Shown here: in pieces, positions 45,742 through 55,960 of the stretch | Layout: every line of letters starts with the position of its first letter | Position numbering within the stretch: position 1 is the first letter of the stretch | Assembly (NCBI GenBank): GCA_022113835.1 | Contig: JAILWY010000009.1 | Coordinates: 4,873,501 to 4,937,500, forward strand | Reading direction: 5' to 3' | Length of the DNA: 64,000 nucleotides | Origin: Atopsyche davidsoni | Taxonomy: Eukaryota; Arthropoda; Insecta; Trichoptera; Hydrobiosidae | Made by a program: the position numbers and the translations under genes | Notes under the pieces: model-generated | The model's database searches: none | Seen by the model: only the letters and a program-made list of their open reading frames with translations | What the model was told of the DNA's origin: nothing

Positions 45742-45890
45742 GGTAGCAGTAGAAAGCATTCAAAGACAAAAAGACGAATAGTTGGGAAGCGTTTAAAGGC
45801 AAATATGCAAGCAGTAAAAAGCAGTTGAAATCATTCAGAGACAAATAGGCAAGCAGTTAGAAGCATGAAGAAGCATTTAGAGGATTTTCC
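45742..45890 (+). repeat. Degenerate tandem repeat, about 4 units of 32-42 bp
   Basis: Units carry variants of GCAGTTGAAAGCATTCAGAG then ACAAATAGGCAA: near 45745, 45780, 45810 and 45850. Unit length varies. No coding sense. Confidence 0.5.
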
Positions 45891-48112
45891 AGCTGAAAGA
45901 TTTTTATTTTATTCTCTCTGTTCTTGTTCCCTTGTATTATTATTAGTTTTGATGATATGTGAGTCTTGATCATATACTCTAATATATAAAATAACTAATA
46001 AAGAATTCGACACAATTTATAGCTACAAATCTAAATTTATTTTGAACTATTTTTTTTGCGTGGTGTATTTTGTTGTTTGATATTTTAAATAAAAATAAGT
46101 TGTTTTGGACAAAATTGTAGTATAAGAGATTTTTTTGTATGCATTTATGGCATTATTTAATTTATTTTAATTTTTTGAAACAATACAACATTTATTTATC
46201 GCTACAGTGAATTATTCAAAATGAAATTGGAGAGGCTTCACCCTTGATCTGTTTTTATATACCATTTATTAATTTTTGGCCTGCATTCCACAGAAACTTA
46301 AATGCATTACATTTCCTAAATATATACCATAATGATTATCCTTGAAATTATTTGAAAATCAAGATTATTGAGGCGTAACTTAACACAATGTTAGTTACTT
46401 TAAAATTTAATTAGTAATTATGTTTTATTTAATTATGTTTTTATAAAAGCCTAAGTATGAAACAATTGTAAGACTTGCTGAAAGGTCAAACCACATAATA
46501 ACAAAATACTGAGAAATATAAAGATAATGGACTGATGTGGATCTAAGATTTTAACGGTTTTTTTTTATAGCAACAGATAATAAATTTTACTTTTGTTGGT
46601 GATGATTAAATTCTATAACTAAAACTCTGATTTCAGTTAATACTTTTGTGATGAATCGATAGTAGATGAAAATAGTAAGTACGCAAATACAATGTTTGTC
46701 TATTATATATAAGATTATTTATATTGTTTAGGAAGCTTTTAAGTACATATATCAGTTCTGCAACCACAAGTACTGCCAGCCACAAGAATAAAAAAATATC
46801 TTGGATACGAAACTTGAAATAGATATAAGTTTTGTAATCCCGCCGCAAGATTGAAGAAGAGTAAGAAATGGTGCCGTCAACATTATATAAGGATACAAAC
46901 AAAAAATATATAAATGAAAAACATAGTAATTTAAATGGATAATTGGTACCTAGAGTCGATCGACTACTCCAATTACATCCAATTTTACATACTTCATTAA
47001 CTATTAAATTTAAATCGCTATCCGGCAATATTTTTTTAACGTTGGCGTTAATTGAAATTCAGTTTTTTTCAGAAAATAATCAAGATTCAAAGCGTACTTA
47101 TTTTATATGGGAGTAGAATAATTATATCGATAGTTTCTCACCATAAAAACTTCTATAAAACCCCTTGTTTATATAACAAACAACTTCAATTTGCAACGCG
47201 TTGAGCTTAATCAGACATGCATGATTTGAATGAATTTTTTGCTTTTATTCAAAGGTTTTGAAGTCCCTTAGGCTGTAAGTAATTAACAAATTTATAAGAT
47301 ATAAGGCATAAGAGAATCAATAATATCCAGAAGTAGAATTACCACCCATCCATGCGCGAAAAGTTTTTATTCCGCATTTTTTTGAAGTCACAACAATTAA
47401 ACATGACTCAAACAATTTTAATTGCAATAATTAAAGGTCAAATTTCGCACATGCATATTCATATTTGCTTTATGTATTCTCCGGTTATGCCTGCCTCTTG
47501 TGTGCAATATTGTGTGATTTAAATACCATTTATTAATTATTGTTTTATGCACAATTATTTTTTTAAACAGGTCTTCAATTATAGCATCTGATGTCCAAAG
47601 AATGCTGTTAATCTTATGATTTTACAGCCTTTACGCTCAGTTAATTTTTAATACTCGTATATCCGAATATATAAATAAAGCATTAACAATACTCTTATGT
47701 AAGTTTTAGATACAATTCTAGTATGTTTAATCTAAAACTTATATGTTGTAGTGGACAATATTCAAGACACTTAATTACTGACATATTGCGATTTTTACAT
47801 ACTTTAAAGGTTTTAATTTTTGCTCTACTGAAAACATGATATTAACAACTACAAAACAATTCCTAGTAACCCGCCTGATTAATATGTACACATCACTGAT
47901 ACCCGTCCCACATAAACAAATTAATTAGAAGAAATAATTATTTTCTCTTATTAAAATAACTTTACATTTAATATGTATTAGTATCAAATATTTTTATTTT
48001 AAATTCAAACAAATTTTTGGTTTTAAATTACCGTTTTTCTTATGATCACTTAACACTTTCGGTGTTGGTAGACCGTAATGATCAAAATTTTAGCCACCCC
48101 TGATATAATAAT
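45891..48112. other. AT-rich region without a supported gene
   Basis: A 131-codon minus frame at 46633-47028 is the longest in this stretch but is hydrophobic and aromatic rich with no motif. Nothing else recognised. Confidence 0.5.
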
Positions 48113-48127
48113 ATATATATATATATT
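48113..48127. repeat. Short (AT)n microsatellite
   Basis: TAATATATATATATATATAT-type run directly 5' of the split repeat B copy. Confidence 0.8.
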
Positions 48128-48214
48128 TATACCTTCTCCAAGTGCCTCTCTTCAGAGGAGGTTGGTGACCATCGCACTGTACATATATTGATGCTGAGCC
48201 AGTATTCATGATAT

Positions 48215-48413
48215 ATTATTGATTTTTTGTGAAGACCGTCTCACAGGAAGTACAATTTTGCCTATACAGGTTTTATTGATTAAGTACATTTTTTTAAAAT
48301 ATATTGAAAATTGATTAAAGAAACTCCCAGAAAAATATCATCGTGATTTGTGTGGGATTTGAACCCACATCCCCAAGCTTACATGGCCATGCACCGGCCA
48401 TGTGAGCTTGGGG
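48215..48413 (-). repeat. tRNA-derived SINE (family S1), copy b, with head fold-back
   Basis: On the minus strand 48395-48300 repeats the head and tail of copy a (CCATGTAAGCTTGGGGATGT, GGTTCAAATCCCAC, ATCACGATGATATTTTT, TTCAATAT). The 5' side is not the A-box part but an inverted copy of the head, giving 18-nt arms 48371-48388 and 48396-48413 with one mismatch around a 7-nt spacer. The tail to about 48215 is not shared with copy a. Confidence 0.75.
48371..48413. repeat. Hairpin inside SINE S1 copy b
   Basis: CCCCAAGCTTACATGGCC, spacer ATGCACC, GGCCATGTGAGCTTGGGG. Likely a turn-around (template switch) during insertion. Confidence 0.85.
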
Positions 48414-48460
48414 AGAATAGTGTGGTGGGTCCTCTGGTGTTTCTACACCACAGTTCTTAG

Positions 48461-48462
<2 letters not shown>

Positions 48463-48503
<41 letters not shown>

Positions 48504-48520
48504 ATTTGTGTGTGTGTGTA
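48463..48520. repeat. Compound (AT)n(GT)n microsatellite
   Basis: An AT run changes to GT at about 48487 and continues, with one TATTT break, to about 48519. Confidence 0.9.
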
Positions 48521-48706
48521 TAAAAAAATTGGTCTACTTTTAATTGTAGTGAAATCAATCATTCGTCCAAAGACCAGCCATAAAAATCCACCTCACGTCA
48601 CCATTCTATCCAGCAAAATACCAGGTCCGTATTTCGGCCACCAAACGAGAGCTCGCGAAGTGAATGGCTTTCCGGCGGCCTTGCGAGCCGCAGGAGAGCT
48701 GCAGGG
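48521..48706. other. Mixed-composition flank of the minisatellite
   Basis: 48600-48706 is GC-rich for the window (CTTTCCGGCGGCCTTGCGAG). The 149-codon frame spanning 48402-48851 crosses two microsatellites and the minisatellite and is not accepted as a gene. Confidence 0.4.
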
Positions 48707-48777
48707 CACTGCATACACTGCATCCACTGCATCCACTGCATCCACTGCATCCACTGCATCCACTGCATCCACTGCAG
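48707..48777. repeat. 9-bp minisatellite, nearly 8 units
   Basis: Units of CACTGCATC, the first ending in ATA, six identical copies, then CACTGCAG. Read on the plus strand it would give Thr-Ala-Ser repeats and on the minus strand Met-Gln-Trp repeats; neither is evidence of a gene. Confidence 0.95.
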
Positions 48778-48958
48778 ACAGGCTGGCCAGCTTAGCAATG
48801 TGCTACGCAAAATGTCTAACGGTCAATATCATAAAATGCAACAAAATATGAGATTGAAATATCTTTACAAACATGACCAACGGTCTTATTGATTTCCCTT
48901 ACACAAAGGATATTTGCCTATGGCAAAAAATAATATTTATGTCTACGAATTTCTTATA

Positions 48959-49472
48959 CAGGGTGTCCAAAGAGAGCATCGAATATTTGTTACTTCAGCA
49001 AAACAAAAACTACTAGTAATCAAGTATTTTTTTATTGTTGATTATAAGAATACAAAATGGAAAATTATTTCGAAAAGATGATGTTATGCTGCTGGCAGTC
49101 TTCTAATCTGGAACGAAGATATTGCTGCCATTTTTGACCTGATGTTTTGTTTCAATTCCATTAGGTTTGTCGGATTATTCTCATAAACCCTACTTTTAAG
49201 GTATCCCCATACGAAATAGTCAAGAGGGCTAAGGTCAGGGCTTCTGGGAGGCCAGTTGATGTTACCTCTACGTGAAATGACCTTATTAGCGAATAATTCG
49301 TTAACAGCTTCAATTGATTGATTGGGTGTATGGAAAGTGGCCCCGTCTTATTGGAACCACGTTCTTGGGTTGAAACCTTGAAACTCCTTCAACTCTGCAA
49401 CAAAAATTTTCGCAGCATATCGCAATAACGGTCACTATTCACATTCACCCGATACCCTTTTTGGACACCCTG
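48959..49472 (-). mobile_element. Internally deleted Tc1/mariner-like element
   Basis: 514-bp element bounded by TA (48957-48958 and 49473-49474) with inverted ends CAGGGTGTCCAAA at 48959 and TTTGGACACCCTG ending at 49472. The inner ends also resemble each other (GAGCATCGAAT and GGGTATCGGGT). It carries the C-terminal half of a transposase, on the minus strand, so about half of a normal 1.3-kb element is gone. Confidence 0.88.
49095..49452 (-). pseudogene. Tc1/mariner-like transposase, C-terminal half
   Basis: DDE-type transposase remnant. On the minus strand, VNVNSDRYCDMLRKFLLQ in one frame is followed after a frameshift by ELKEFQGFNPRTWFQ, a stop, then DGATFHTPNQSIEAVNEL, where QDGA normally carries the second catalytic aspartate. 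Then come NINWPPRSPDLSPLDYFVWG, with the third catalytic aspartate after SPL, and YLKSRVYENNPTNLMELKQN, ending in a stop after RRLPAA. The N-terminal helix-turn-helix domain and first aspartate are missing, so it cannot act alone. The frameshift and stop show it is old. Directly beyond the TA duplication lies non-LTR tail L3, so the two elements are adjacent. Confidence 0.88.
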
Positions 49473-49476
49473 TATA

Positions 49477-49725
49477 TCTTCTTCTCTTGGTGTTTCTCCT
49501 CGTAGAAGGTTGATGACCATTTCATCAAATATATTTCTATCCTGGGCCAGTCTTACTAATTCTGTCATACCTCCAACTTCCAGCCATTGGCGTAAATTCC
49601 GCATCCACGTAACTTTTTTTATTGCTTCCTTGGATGTAGGATGCTATATTTATTGCCTCGAATAAGAAGACCTTACGCTTTTTTTCCATCTTCAAGAGTT
49701 CTCTTTTTTCATTGTATTTTAAGGC
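49477..49725 (-). pseudogene. Non-LTR retrotransposon C-terminal tail, copy L3
   Basis: Minus strand: MRNLRQWLEVGGMTELVRLA followed by QDRNIFDEMVINLLRGETPR, an intact stretch of the tail peptide. Upstream, TATAGCATCCTACATC and AAGCGTAAGGTCTTC correspond to the SILQLI and KRKVSYLG parts, with a gap of about 30 nt. This is the closest to the consensus of the family in the window. Truncated 5' as usual. Confidence 0.88.
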
Positions 49726-50639
49726 TACATTAACTCCGCATGGTGATCGGTTCTACTTTCGCTCTGAGAGGTACGTTAATGTTTAGCTGATATTTACCAA
49801 ATTATATACTAGCGAGATGTCAAAAATCTACTTGGTGAAAAAATCTACAACATCACAATCTCAACACCTGAAACTTCAAGAAGACGCAATACAGCTGATT
49901 TAACCTGCTATCGTGTTTATTGTAATTTTAATTATAATAAAAATGGTCGCAACTTGAGGTTAATCAATTTATATATCTACTCAAGCTATATTATGATCCT
50001 CATTGCTAAATATAAATGTTTTGTTTCAGCAAAAATAGAGTTTGATAAAAAGGCAAGATAAAGCTATGAAGGTCGTATTGGTCATTCTTGAACCCATGCT
50101 GTCGAGTCGTTCCCTGAAACAAATCTATTGTGAAATATGTATAAATGACATCATAGACTGCATTTTATATTTTTGATTTCTTTTTCGCCCGTAGATCTGA
50201 TAAAATTTTAAATAAAAAGCTAACCACTTTCCGCACTTATGTCTGGTCTATTGCACGACTCTGCATAAAACGGCTTATAATTGGCTGAAGAGCTTTAGAA
50301 TTACTGAATCGATAATAAATTAAACAGTTTAATGATACCTTGCAGTGCAAAGCCGTGTTGCATGATACGCACGCTAAGATGATCATTTAATATTGCACAA
50401 AGCAATCACTGTCGTCTAAACGCCATGGTTTATGGATTATTATGGCATCTTATTTCATGTAAAGATGCCCTCGATCGCTGTAATAGACCTAATGGCGACT
50501 CAGGGCTGCACAGATCTTCTAGGATTGTACCCATATATACCTTTAAATAAATTATATTTATTTAAAAGTTTCTGGGACTTATTTTTTCGATTTGTATAGA
50601 GTCGGGGTGGTCTATCAATTCCAAGAAATTCTGAGAAAG

Positions 50640-50641
<2 letters not shown>
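49726..50641. other. Region without a supported gene
   Basis: Mixed composition near 50210-50520. No recognised feature. Confidence 0.5.

Positions 50642-50705
<64 letters not shown>
50642..50705. repeat. (TA)n microsatellite, about 31 units
   Basis: Uninterrupted alternating A and T over more than 60 bp. Open frames on both strands here are products of the repeat. Confidence 0.97.
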
Positions 50706-50708
<3 letters not shown>

Positions 50709-50723
50709 TATATTCTTACTACA

Positions 50724-50768
50724 CGTCGATGCCAACCAAATAAGTCTATTGGCGAAACCGGTAGCTTC
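50724..50768 (+). ncRNA. Decayed hammerhead-like motif, second copy of the core
   Basis: GCCAA (50731-50735) and TTGGC (50749-50753) form stem II around a 13-nt loop, followed by GAAA (50754-50757), self-complementary ACCGGT (50757-50762) and A at the cleavage position. The 5' strand reads CGTCGAT, which retains only GAT of CTGATGA. No stem I partner is obvious. It matches the 3' half GGCGAAACCGGT of 32758-32768 and of the repeat C loop at 8486-8500. No other part of repeat C is seen here. Confidence 0.4.
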
Positions 50769-52927
50769 AAAAAATAAGTATATAGAAGTCTCACTTCTTG
50801 GCTTGGTGTGATCTGTGAAACTCATTTTGTAGGAAATTGAGGCCGTGTGTCTAAAATGAACAAATCAAATCATAGTAACGATACTTGCATATTAAATAAA
50901 TAACTAGTTATGTTTACGAGAGCTTACTTTAATAATGAACGTTCGTTTTATTTATGTTCTCGTTTATGCATGGAAGCAATACTATACATAAAAAAACTGA
51001 ATTTATAAAAAAAAGGAATGAATTACGTAAAATATATGCGGGCTTAGAATCTTATGTGCTTATGCTATAAAAAAATATTCTTACATACTCGCGTATATAT
51101 ATTTCACTTATAAAATATTAATATTGAATGTATGATACACCGTAATACTTTTGTATTAAAAACGCCAGCAAGCCTTCTATGCCTCATTGGTTTCACCCCA
51201 AACGTATTTCAGTTGCTTCAGAAGATCAATTTATATACAATCCTCTCCGGGGCTTTGCTCTCTTCGCATATTATGCATCGTAAATATTTTCACTGCGAGA
51301 TTCATCTTCCCAGCCTAACCCTGCATCTCTGCCTTAAACAGATCATTATGTGAAGTCCATCGGTTATTAGGGCATATTAATTGAGCTTACACAATTGAAT
51401 GTTCAGAACAATCGACAAGGACCTCTTACGAAAGTGCTTCTGATATCTCTAAATACATAAATCATTTTCTAAGAAGTCTCATTCAGTAGTGCTTATATTT
51501 TTTTTCTTAGGGTAATTATAGCTGAGATAGAGCAGTGCGTGTCGGTCAGTGCTAATTATTGGGGCTTGCAGCGTAGAATTAATGGAATTTGATTTATCAT
51601 TTCGCGGGACCTTGTCGTTTAGATACAAAAACACTCGTTTGGAAGGAAAACTACTATTTACTGTTTGTGATTATGTCAAAGCTGACGTGCTAAATGAAGG
51701 CTTCAAATAAATTAAGTAGGTTAAAAGCTTGGTGATTAGAGTATTTGAGTGCTTGATTATTGTGTTATAAAGAAATCTCACAATATACTCCTTGTCCTAA
51801 TAACTCAATCAAATATTTTTCCCTATAAACCTACTTTGCTTGTTATTTGTGAGGTTCTTTTAATTTTTTTAAACTGCTTCGCATACATTTTTCAATAAAT
51901 ATTTGTTTCACTTTTTTACAATAAATTTAATTAATATCTTTAAGAATTTCATTAAATTATTCTAAAAATGTTTGAAAAACACTTGTTTTGATGAAAAGAT
52001 GAATATCGTTTTTTTTTTTTCAATAAATACTATTTTAATAAACTTCCACAATTTATATTGTATTTCTTTAATCTAATATGCCAATTAGATTTAGTTAATA
52101 TTATAAAACTAAGGCTCGTGTTTCACTTCAATTATTGTTATCAGCTTTTGTAAGATATTGTCAAAGTTGGTCCAGATACTGCGGTCGGTGTAGACAAAGA
52201 TAAATAGGTTTTTAATAAAAGTGGACGGTGTACTAATGTGCAGTCAGCTGCTACTGAAATTTTTACCTTACAACACCGTCTAATCACATAGCCGAATTCG
52301 ATTTTGCTTCAACCAGGTAGCAACTCTCCGTGTCAATAAATTTGATAAAGAAAACTTGCTAAATCGTTCGGAAATATGTCGCTTGTAAGCGGGTGACAAC
52401 CTTTCCATTCAATTCTGAACACACATATAAACTGGTTTAGCTCAGAAAAATCATTGTAGTAGCATTTTGCTGTCGTAATAAATATATATAGCATATATAT
52501 TTTATTTTCATGTACCACTAAGAAATAATAAAAGTACTTTTAATCTAAAGGTTTCTTAAATTAATAAGTTTTTTAATAAAGATATATCACAGCTTGTTTT
52601 ATTATGTACGTTGTTATACCTTTTACGTTAAAAGCTTAGACTCGTAATACTATCGTAGCTTTTAAAGCATTGTATTCATTGGACTCTTAATATTACAATT
52701 AAGTACATCTGGAAAACTTGACGATACCAATAAATACTTCGGGAAAAATACCAATAACACATACGCCTTCAAACTTTCTGACCGGTCTCTCAATTCATTT
52801 GTCAGTGAGAGCATCGCAGGTTTACGGATATTAGAAAAAAAGCTTTGCTATTTGAATAAAACACTACACTAAAGGGGTTGAAGCTTTCAGATACAAGATA
52901 GAGTTGATATTAATATCTTATTTAATC
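50769..52927. other. AT-rich region without a supported gene
   Basis: Frames at 51132-51353 (+) and 52333-52518 (-) show no motif. No recognised feature. Confidence 0.5.
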
Positions 52928-52955
52928 TTTGTACTACTCTTAAGAGTAGTACAAA
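52928..52955. repeat. Perfect 28-bp palindrome
   Basis: Arms TTTGTACTACTCTT and AAGAGTAGTACAAA with no spacer. Could extrude as a cruciform; function unknown. Confidence 0.9.
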
Positions 52956-54649
52956 TCTACTTAGTTGAATCAAAATAACCAAGTCGTGCAGTTGACCTCA
53001 AGTTTAAGCTCAGTATCATTTACTTGTCATGCTTCACGCACCCATTTGTCTGTTAAAATCGATTTTTATTATAGTTATTAAGTGCCGTATAGTCAAATTA
53101 TAGATCAATTTAATTAACTTAGCCTATTGACTTCCTGCGATAACAATATCAGCAAGGAAGTAAATTGATTAACACTCAATCTCTAAACACGCTTAAGTTC
53201 AAGGTTTACCATAAAAAGTGCCATTATATAAAACAATACTGTTACCATTAATAACTTATGCAGCGGAAATGATCAACGCCCAAGAGTGACGAGAGACATC
53301 TTAATATTTTAGATTGTAAGGTCTTTTGTGGTATATTAACTCAATGTTTTGTAGACAATATTTGAAGAGCAAATTTCACCATATATTAAGTTTTTTTATG
53401 CAAGTTTTTCAAAGTTAGTAAATAAATGTACAAAATATATTTGAAGAGAACAAGGGTTATATCATAATAACTTTGAGCTTCAAACTGAAGGGTAGCTGGC
53501 CTAGCCCTAAAGAGAAGCCTAACACTTTATTCAACCTACAAATAAATAATATCAGAATAAAATAAAATTGCATGTAAAGGTCAAATAACAATAAGTGGAT
53601 GGTTTGCAATGTGAGGCTTTGATTTACGAAATAATCTAAATTTATTCTCACCGATACACATTTTCCTTTATCAACCTCCTAACGGAAGGCGATGGTTATC
53701 CATAAATGAGTTTTTAATGAAAATATATTTAGAGCTTGATTTGATCTGCAGAGTCCTAATGAACGTTCACTAAATATGTAATTGATTGCAGACTGTAATA
53801 AATTATATTTTCGATAAGTACCAACAATCTGTGGATTCTAGAAACATTGCCATCTGGCACCGCTCGGCCTACTTGGACATCCTGCCTCGCCATGCGAACC
53901 CTCAATTATGTAACATGAGATAATAGAATAACAAGCATATTAAATTAATCATATTTATAACATTAGTTGCCAAAATAGGAGAAACTTCATCATGGACATC
54001 ATGCCATGTACATTAGTAAGATATATTGGCTTGTTTTAAACGAATATTCATTCTTCCTTACGTATTTTTATACTTTATTGCTGAATTTTGCCTTATATGA
54101 TCTGTGTATGTTTAAAGATTGATGAAGTGCTGACAGTGGCAGATCTATAACCCAGTGGCTCTGTCTCTTACCTCAAATGTTAATTTTTATGTAAAATATC
54201 TACATAAAGATAAATCAATATATAAAAGTACAGATTCTTCAAAACAGGGCAACGTCTAGTCGTTTACTTGAATCCATGTTATAAGCATGAAAGACTATTG
54301 GAAATATTTCTAAGAATAAATATTATTAAGAATGCACAAAAATTTTCTATACCTGAAGCAAGAGTCGATGTATTATTTTCGATGTTCCCAGTATACACGG
54401 ATTTGCTTGATTCTATTACTACCGCCTGGCCAGCATTTTAAGTTGGATTACATTAGGTTACCCAACAAATCAAAGAAAGTGGATACGTCTTTATTCAACA
54501 GTGAATAAAAAACGAGTGATCCCGATCCATATTATTATAATACATCGAGTATTTCGGTATAAACCTTATATGCAAGAACTGCAATTAGTACTCAGTTCGA
54601 GTATTGCAGTGTTACACCTGCACAAGTCCGCATGCAGTGATGTTTAAAA
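52956..54649. other. Region without a supported gene
   Basis: AT-rich, no recognised feature. Confidence 0.5.
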
Positions 54650-54960
54650 ATCACTTGGATCGCGAATAAGCAAATACATCACGTGATTGCGAGTCGGCTC
54701 GCGAAGTGAGGTGGTCCTGGTTGGCGATCGCTGGCCGGCGCCTTGCATAAGCGCCCCTTTCCCCGCCGCCGCGACAAGTTTCTTGCTCCAGATTTGCGCA
54801 AGCCGAGCCCGAGACGTCCGAACGAAACTGTAAGCCATTTGCGTACAGGTGGACTTGCGCAATCCACCGAGATGACTGATGATATCTGATGCGAGAAATG
54901 CGATACCCTGCGCCCAGGTATCTGAGACACTTCTGGTGTGCGTAGTAGCGGTAAAACATG
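54650..54960. other. CpG-rich block of unknown origin
   Basis: The highest CpG density in the window (for example GCGATCGCTGGCCGGCGCC and CCGCCGCCGCGACAAG). Three minus-strand frames are open through it (83 to 114 codons), as expected for GC-rich DNA with few stops. None shows a motif I recognise. It may be a promoter island, an exon or an inserted sequence. Confidence 0.5.
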
Positions 54961-55020
54961 CTTTTTGCATAATGCTCTCCAGCTGCATTATAATTTATAG
55001 CCCTGCTTTTTTACGCACAG

Positions 55021-55586
55021 CATAGTTTCCCAAAGTATTTTATCCCGTCGACCCCTTGTCGAGTTTTTCTGTTTTTCGTCGACCCCCTGCCTTGCTAATA
55101 TAAAATTTTTACAAATTCATCAATTTCAAACATATTTTTGACATCTTATATAGAACAACTCACTTTTATAGGGCTTACTGTACAATGGGTTTAAAAATAA
55201 AAGTTAAAATACATGTAAAGTTCATTATACACAATATGCAAATGTAGTAACATTCAGAAAATCAATATTTTTGACAGAGAATACTAGGTGGAATTCCATT
55301 TTAATATCTTAAATAGAATAAAATAGATTAATTAAAAACATACAAAATACTTCTACGCTTCAGGGCTTCGATTCGTCACAAAGTACATATGTACAATCTG
55401 TTTTCGGTGCATAATGACATTTACGAAATGTCTAAATTTTTGTAATGACCTGCTTAAATGGGATCCACTCTCGTAGACCCCCATTTACAGTTCATGGACC
55501 CCCAATTTTATTTTTTGCTGTCATCGACCCCTTGCAGAATGAAATCGACCCTTGGGGGTCGATATTGACCACTTTGGGAACCTCTG
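55021..55586. mobile_element. hAT-like MITE
   Basis: 566 bp flanked by ACGCACAG (55013-55020) and ACGTACAG (55587-55594), an 8-bp duplication with one mismatch. Terminal repeats CATAGTTTCCCAAAGT and, inverted, CAGAGGTTCCCAAAGT agree at 14 of 16 positions. Subterminal regions are packed with GACCCCY and TCGACCC motifs (CCGTCGACCCCTTGTCGAG at the left; ATCGACCCTTGGGGGTCGAT at the right). No transposase is present. A fragment of repeat C lies inside, at 55253-55305. An 8-bp duplication and short CA..TG termini point to hAT; the assignment rests on these alone. Confidence 0.75.
55253..55305 (+). repeat. Dispersed repeat C, copy 3, nested in the hAT-like MITE
   Basis: AAATCAATATTTTTGACAGAG and ACTAGGTGGAATTCCATTTT, nearly identical to the left part of copies 1 and 2. 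The fold-back arms and hammerhead-like core are absent. Confidence 0.8.
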
Positions 55587-55594
55587 ACGTACAG

Positions 55595-55960
55595 TATCAT
55601 TCAATACCTCTCCATTCTCCCCGATCTGATGCTTGCGCATGGCTGCCATCCTGTACCCTGATCGTCTGTAAAGTAGTAGTGGACTTGAAATGATTGTGAA
55701 GAGATGTGCTCTGGAAGTACCTTGTGGGTTCCTGCTATTGTTTCTGTAGCTTGCTGCAAAAGGAGTATCATATCTAAACGCGAAAGTTTTGCTAGGAAAG
55801 GATTATAGAATAATACTGTTGGGCAGCAGCAACACACTGATTTTTCCTTCCAATATAAAACTGCGGTGTATAAAGACCCGAGGACTCTTTGCACCATTTT
55901 CCCGTTAGAAAAATAATAAACACTGGCTCAGCATAAGTATATTGCTCAGTAAGTAAATAA
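55595..55960 (+). repeat. Dispersed repeat B, copy 3
   Basis: Starts at TATCATTCAATACC directly after the MITE target duplication, which may mean the MITE inserted at the edge of this copy. It carries all the landmarks of copy 1, ending in ACTGGCTCAGCATAAGTATA. A 98-codon frame on the other strand (55601-55897) is not conserved as an open frame in copies 1 and 2, so it is not a gene. Confidence 0.8.

Larger units (their letters stand above)
48131..48462 (-). repeat. Dispersed repeat B, partial copy split by a SINE
   Basis: 48131-48211 gives the inverted 3' end (AGTGCCTCTCTTCAGAGGAG, GCTGAGCCAGTATTCATGA). 48414-48462 resumes with AGAATAGTGTGGTGGGTCC and TTTCTACACCACAGTT, the next part of repeat B in copy 2. 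The intervening 48212-48413 is the SINE, so the repeat predates it. Confidence 0.75.

Noticed and set aside
46633..47028. 131-codon minus-strand ORF
   Set aside because: Hydrophobic and aromatic composition typical of AT-rich chance frames, no motif, no splice context.
48402..48851. 149-codon ORF, the longest in the window
   Set aside because: It spans a (AT)n(GT)n microsatellite and a 9-bp minisatellite that contain no stops; the rest is repeat B and unassigned sequence.
50592..50825. ORFs with Ile-Tyr repeats on both strands
   Set aside because: Products of the (TA)n tract.
54644..54988. Three overlapping minus-strand ORFs
   Set aside because: Open because the block is GC-rich; none has a recognised domain. 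Kept as a compositional feature only.
55601..55897. 98-codon minus-strand ORF
   Set aside because: Lies within repeat B copy 3 and is interrupted in copies 1 and 2.
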